Assembly (NCBI RefSeq): GCF_029893085.1
Contig: NZ_JARXWI010000006.1
Coordinates: 62,001-126,000, forward strand
Length of the DNA stretch: 64,000 bases
Origin: Parabacteroides sp. PFB2-10
GTDB lineage: Bacteria; Bacteroidota; Bacteroidia; Bacteroidales; Tannerellaceae
Reading direction: 5' to 3'
The number at the start of each line of letters is the position of its first letter. Within the stretch, counting starts at the first letter, position 1. The notes under the pieces are model-generated. The model ran no database searches. It was not told the DNA's origin and saw nothing but the letters and a program-made list of their open reading frames with translations. A program made the translations under genes and the position numbers. Below, piece by piece: positions 60,838 through 64,000 of the stretch.

Positions 60838-62208
60838 TCAACTAAATAACTGTCGGAAGGCATCTTCTACCTTTCTGACCTGGATGATTTTGATTTTACT
60901 CTTTGAGGTATCGAAGCCTTTCAGGTTGTTATGCGGAATAAGAATGCGATCGAAGCCCAGTTTCTCGGCCTCCAGGATGCGCTGTTCGATGCGGTTCACC
61001 GGGCGTATCTCCCCGGAAAGTCCTACTTCGCCTGCCAGACAGGTGCCCGGTTCGATGGTGATATCCAAGCTGGAGGAGAGGATGGCGCTGATCACCGCCA
61101 TGTCGATGGCCGGGTCGTTCACCCGCAGTCCGCCGGCAATATTGAGGAAGACATCTTTTTGTCCCAGTTTGAAACCCGCCCGTTTCTCTAATACGGCCAA
61201 TAGCATGTTCATGCGTCGGATATCAAACCCGGTAGCGCTGCGCTGAGGCGTGCCGTAGACGGCAGAGCTGACCAACGCCTGTGTCTCGATCAGGAAAGGA
61301 CGAATTCCTTCGATCGTAGCGGCAATGGCAACTCCGCTCAATCCCTCATGGTTCTGTGTCAATAGGAGCTCGGAGGGGTTGCTCACCTGACGTAGGCCGT
61401 TTTGCCGCATTTCGTAAATGCCCAGTTCAGCTGTGCTTCCGAAGCGGTTCTTGATGCTGCGGAGGATGCGATACATATAATGCTGGTCGCCTTCAAACTG
61501 AAGCACCGTATCGACAATATGCTCTAATACCTTGGGGCCGGCAATGCTGCCTTCTTTGTTGATATGCCCAATCAGCAATACCGGCACACCGGTCTCTTTA
61601 GCATACTTCAGGATAGCGGCGCTACATTCGCGCACTTGCGACACACTGCCCGGCGACGATTCAACGCTTTCGGTGTAGACAGTCTGAATCGAATCGACAA
61701 TCATCAGATCCGGTTGGATATTCTGTGCCTGCACAAAGATCTGTTCCAGTTGTGTCTCGGCAAGAATATAGCAGTCGGTATCGTCGTTGGAGAGGCGTTC
61801 GGCACGAAGTTTCAACTGCCGTCCGCTTTCTTCGCCTGATACATAGAGTGTCTTCAGCCCCTTCAGTCCTAATACCGTTTGCAATACCAGAGTGGATTTG
61901 CCAATGCCCGGTTCGCCTCCGATCAATACTAAGGAGCCTTTCACCAGACCGCCTCCCAGCACACGGTTCAGTTCCGCATCCCTCAGATCGATACGCGCCT
62001 CTTCCTCCGTCGTAATATCACGGAGCAGGGTAGGGCGGCTCTTCCCTTGATCGGTAATGCCTGGGATCGTACGCTTGGCCGCCGGTTCTTTGGCGACAAG
62101 TTCTTCCACGTATGTGTTCCAGGCTCCGCAAGCGGGACATTTTCCCACCCATTTGGGCGAATCCGCGCCGCAGTCGGAACATATATATACTGTTTTTGTT
62201 TTTGCCAT
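60838..62208 (-). CDS. radA: DNA repair protein RadA (Sms)
   Basis: RadA is a RecA-like branch-migration helicase used in recombination repair. The start MAKTKTVYICSDCG at 62208 is chosen; the longer frame would begin at the -7 box. The protein, about 456 aa, has a CxxC...CxxC zinc finger (CSDCGADSPKWVGKCPACG), Walker A GGEPGIGKSTLVLQ near residue 94, Walker B LMIVDSIQTVY, the RadA-specific KNRFGST motif, and a C-terminal Lon-protease-like domain (GGLRVNDPAIDMAVISAILS). Length is normal and all motifs are intact. Confidence 0.97.
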   Translation of the reverse strand: MAKTKTVYICSDCGADSPKWVGKCPACGAWNTYVEELVAKEPAAKRTIPGITDQGKSRPTLLRDITTEEEARIDLRDAELNRVLGGGLVKGSLVLIGGEPGIGKSTLVLQTVLGLKGLKTLYVSGEESGRQLKLRAERLSNDDTDCYILAETQLEQIFVQAQNIQPDLMIVDSIQTVYTESVESSPGSVSQVRECSAAILKYAKETGVPVLLIGHINKEGSIAGPKVLEHIVDTVLQFEGDQHYMYRILRSIKNRFGSTAELGIYEMRQNGLRQVSNPSELLLTQNHEGLSGVAIAATIEGIRPFLIETQALVSSAVYGTPQRSATGFDIRRMNMLLAVLEKRAGFKLGQKDVFLNIAGGLRVNDPAIDMAVISAILSSSLDITIEPGTCLAGEVGLSGEIRPVNRIEQRILEAEKLGFDRILIPHNNLKGFDTSKSKIKIIQVRKVEDAFRQLFS

Positions 62209-62234
62209 CGTGCAGTAGGTGTGATTATCAGACA

Positions 62235-62242
62235 CAAATGTA
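62235..62242 (-). promoter_or_regulatory. Probable -7 box of radA
   Basis: The minus-strand sequence TACATTTG fits TAnnTTTG and lies 27 bp before the ATG at 62208. Confidence 0.5.
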
Positions 62243-62323
62243 TGAATAATAATTGTTTTGAACTGGAATTTTGCTGATTAGTGGATTTCCAGGATTAGAT
62301 TTATTAATCAGCGAAATACTGGC

Positions 62324-63490
62324 TTAAGACAATCGGAAGGTGTAGTCGTTCTTCCCTCGGAACATACGGTAGATCCGGATATACAAGCTGTGGAGTGGTT
62401 GGATGATCTCAAATAGGAACAATAGTCCGGTGGCTGGCTTTTGTTGCAGCATCTTGGCTGACTTATGCAAAATGACCGCTTTGGTGATAAAGCGGATAAC
62501 AAACAGCAGCCCGGCAGCTACGCTAACAAGCCAATTGCCGGCCAGGCCGATCAGGATGGCAGCGACGACGGCTAAGAGGAAGAAGAAATAGCTAAGCTCT
62601 TCCAACCGGTAGAAAAACAGTTTGCCCCCTTTATAAAAGCGTTGGGTAGCCGCGCGTGAAGCTTTCATCTCGCGCCAGATATTATAACGATCGACCTCCT
62701 GCATCCGGGTGATGCTTTCCGGCGTGTAGATCACCTCGGTGTTCTTTCGGTTGGCAGATTCATTGATGAAAAGATCATCATCGCCGGCATGTAATCCTAA
62801 GGATTTCTGGTAGCCATTGTGTTGAAAGAACAGCTCTTTGCGGTAAGAGAGATTGCGTCCGTTGCCAGTGAACGGGCGATGGCGCAATGCAGAAGAGAGA
62901 TAAGACAAACCGGCCAATAGGTTATCATAGGCAATCAATTTGTGCATAAAGCCTCCTTTGAATTCATAAGCACAAAAGCCTAAGACAATCTCCGTGTCTT
63001 CCTTATAGGCATTACCGATAGAGGTGATCCAGTCGGTTGAAACAGGATGACAATTGGCTTCGGTAAAAAGCAAGAGGCTGTTTTTAGCCGCTTTAATACC
63101 CACGGTAAGCGCAAGCTTCTTGCGACTCAGGTATTTGACATCTTGGGGTATATAGGTATGGTAGAGATGTCCGTATTCCTGCTCGAATGTTTTAAGCACG
63201 TTGTCGCTTTCGTCGGTAGATCCGTCGTTGACAACAATGACTTCATAGTTCGGATAGTCTTGTTTGAGAAGCGAAGGAAGATTCTTTCGTAAGTTTTCCG
63301 ATTCATTCTTTGCATAAACCACGACCGAAACGGGCGGGTATTGTATTGTTTCCGGTTGGGTTCTTTTCTTGGCTCGACGCAAGGGGCGGGCAAAGGCAAT
63401 CAGCCAGTATAATAATTGAATGATAAAGAAAACCCCGACAATACCGGTCAATAGGAGTTCAAGCGGAGTAAATACGAATAGATGTTCCAT
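62324..63490 (-). CDS. Family 2 glycosyltransferase, membrane-bound
   Basis: The 388-aa protein has an N-terminal transmembrane helix (LLLTGIVGVFFIIQLLYWLI), a GT-A domain with VSVVVYAKNESENLRKNLPS, EVIVVNDGSTDES near residues 83-95, and LLLFTEANCHPVSTDWITSI, followed by a GDDDLFINESANR segment and three or so C-terminal transmembrane helices (FFFLLAVVAAILIGLAGNWL). This is the layout of processive or lipid-linked sugar transferases of the envelope. Donor and acceptor cannot be inferred. Its start is 2 bp after the lysA stop, so it is in the lysA operon. Confidence 0.9.
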   Translation of the reverse strand: MEHLFVFTPLELLLTGIVGVFFIIQLLYWLIAFARPLRRAKKRTQPETIQYPPVSVVVYAKNESENLRKNLPSLLKQDYPNYEVIVVNDGSTDESDNVLKTFEQEYGHLYHTYIPQDVKYLSRKKLALTVGIKAAKNSLLLFTEANCHPVSTDWITSIGNAYKEDTEIVLGFCAYEFKGGFMHKLIAYDNLLAGLSYLSSALRHRPFTGNGRNLSYRKELFFQHNGYQKSLGLHAGDDDLFINESANRKNTEVIYTPESITRMQEVDRYNIWREMKASRAATQRFYKGGKLFFYRLEELSYFFFLLAVVAAILIGLAGNWLVSVAAGLLFVIRFITKAVILHKSAKMLQQKPATGLLFLFEIIQPLHSLYIRIYRMFRGKNDYTFRLS

Positions 63491-63492
63491 GG

Positions 63493-64000
63493 TTATAATT
63501 CATCCGAATAATAGGCAACAGGTAAACGACGGCAATTGTATTGGGAAGCCATCACCTCTCCATAAGCACCGGCCGAACGCAAGGCGATCAGGTCGCCACG
63601 ATGGGCGCGGTTCAGTTCAACCTCTTTCCCAAACACATCCGAAGATTCGCAGATGGGACCGACCACGTCGTATAGTTCAACCTCGTCATCGTTGCTGATG
63701 TTTTCAATACGGTGATACGCATCGTACATAGCCGGACGGATCAGTTCGGTAAATCCGGCGTCAAGAATAGCAAACTGCTTCACCTCGCCCTTCTTTACAT
63801 ATAAAACCTTTGAGATCAGATTGCCACATTGGGCAACAATGGAACGTCCCGGCTCGAAATGAACCTGTTGCCCCGGTCGTACCTGCAAGAGTTTATGAAA
63901 GGCGGCAAAATAATTGTCGAATGGCGGGATAGGCATATGATTCGGATGATAGTAATCGATGCCCAGTCCTCCTCCGAAATTGATATGTTCCACCTGCAGT
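63493..64000 (-). CDS. lysA: Diaminopimelate decarboxylase (C-terminal part, cut by the window end)
   Basis: LysA removes CO2 from meso-diaminopimelate to form lysine, using PLP. The visible 169 or so residues run to the stop at 63493 and continue past 64000. They contain HINFGGGLGIDYYHP (the Gly-rich PLP-phosphate site), VHFEPGRSIVAQCGNLISKV with the EPGR motif, and the C-terminal substrate-binding GPICESSDVFG (with the catalytic Cys of the ESSD/C element) and AYGEVMASQYN. The fold and motifs fit LysA better than other fold-III decarboxylases. The N-terminal barrel lies outside the window. Confidence 0.93.
   Translation of the reverse strand, partial: LQVEHINFGGGLGIDYYHPNHMPIPPFDNYFAAFHKLLQVRPGQQVHFEPGRSIVAQCGNLISKVLYVKKGEVKQFAILDAGFTELIRPAMYDAYHRIENISNDDEVELYDVVGPICESSDVFGKEVELNRAHRGDLIALRSAGAYGEVMASQYNCRRLPVAYYSDEL

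Noticed and set aside
1-64000. CRISPR array or cas genes
   Set aside because: No series of regularly spaced identical repeats and no Cas-like protein is seen; the repeats found are the hsdS, VbhA and attachment repeats described above.

Overview
The window looks like a chromosome segment from a Bacteroidales bacterium, most likely Parabacteroides or a close relative. Evidence: many upstream regions carry the Bacteroidota -7 box TAnnTTTG, twice with a perfect TTTG-N19-TAnnTTTG layout; there are lipoproteins with BACON and BspA-type repeats, DUF4834 and DUF6340-type proteins, a psd-pssA pair, TPR/membrane/AraC hybrid regulators and a CcsB-CcsA fusion. No species call is possible from sequence reading alone. 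AT-rich accessory blocks alternate with visibly more GC-rich housekeeping blocks.

Region 1 (1-23.6 kb) is a defence island made of two restriction-modification modules with matching 3' ends. Module A is a type III system (mod, res) followed by a PD-(D/E)XK-like protein, a small alarmone-hydrolase-like HD protein, a Fic protein, a DUF4365-type protein and a VbhA-antitoxin-like small protein. Module B is a type I system (XRE regulator, hsdM, tyrosine recombinase, an array of hsdS half-genes, an Abi_C-like gene, hsdR, an unknown gene), then a second Fic gene, a zinc-ribbon protein, a one-TM protein and a second VbhA-like gene. The VbhA-like genes sit in a 364-bp perfect repeat that ends just past an outward-facing promoter. 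Between the modules lie a frameshifted gene and the tail of a third Fic gene, so modules have probably been gained, lost and exchanged here. The hsdS array is unusual: C-terminal half, complete gene, N-terminal half, all in one orientation and joined by direct repeats, as if circularly permuted.

Region 2 (24-37.2 kb) is mostly core: a DUF2130 protein, a TPR/AraC regulator, riboflavin synthase, a SUI1/YciH-like factor, a RecB/AddA-like helicase-nuclease, phosphatidylserine decarboxylase and synthase, and several envelope proteins.

Region 3 (37.27-45.76 kb) is an integrated element at an intact tRNA-Thr(CGT) gene. It has a tyrosine integrase, paired AGTTAAACC motifs just inside each end, unknown proteins including a paralogous pair, a helicase-like protein with no Walker A lysine, a RadC-family protein, a long nested hairpin that may be a structured RNA, small membrane or lipoprotein genes, and a degenerate second tRNA-Thr copy with a 32-bp hairpin-forming insertion in its D-loop.

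Region 4 (45.8-54.1 kb) encodes surface proteins: a BACON/LRR/M64-peptidase lipoprotein, a second TPR/AraC regulator, a candidate RNA with its own promoter and terminator, a BspA-type LRR lipoprotein, a DUF2971-like protein and a small outer-membrane barrel. Two of the lipoprotein genes share a related upstream element of about 75 bp.

Region 5 (54.2-64 kb) is core: cytochrome c assembly (CcsB-CcsA), chorismate synthase, SlyD-like FKBP, a thioredoxin-fold protein without CxxC, a FAD dehydrogenase, RadA, a family 2 glycosyltransferase, and lysA, which runs off the window end.
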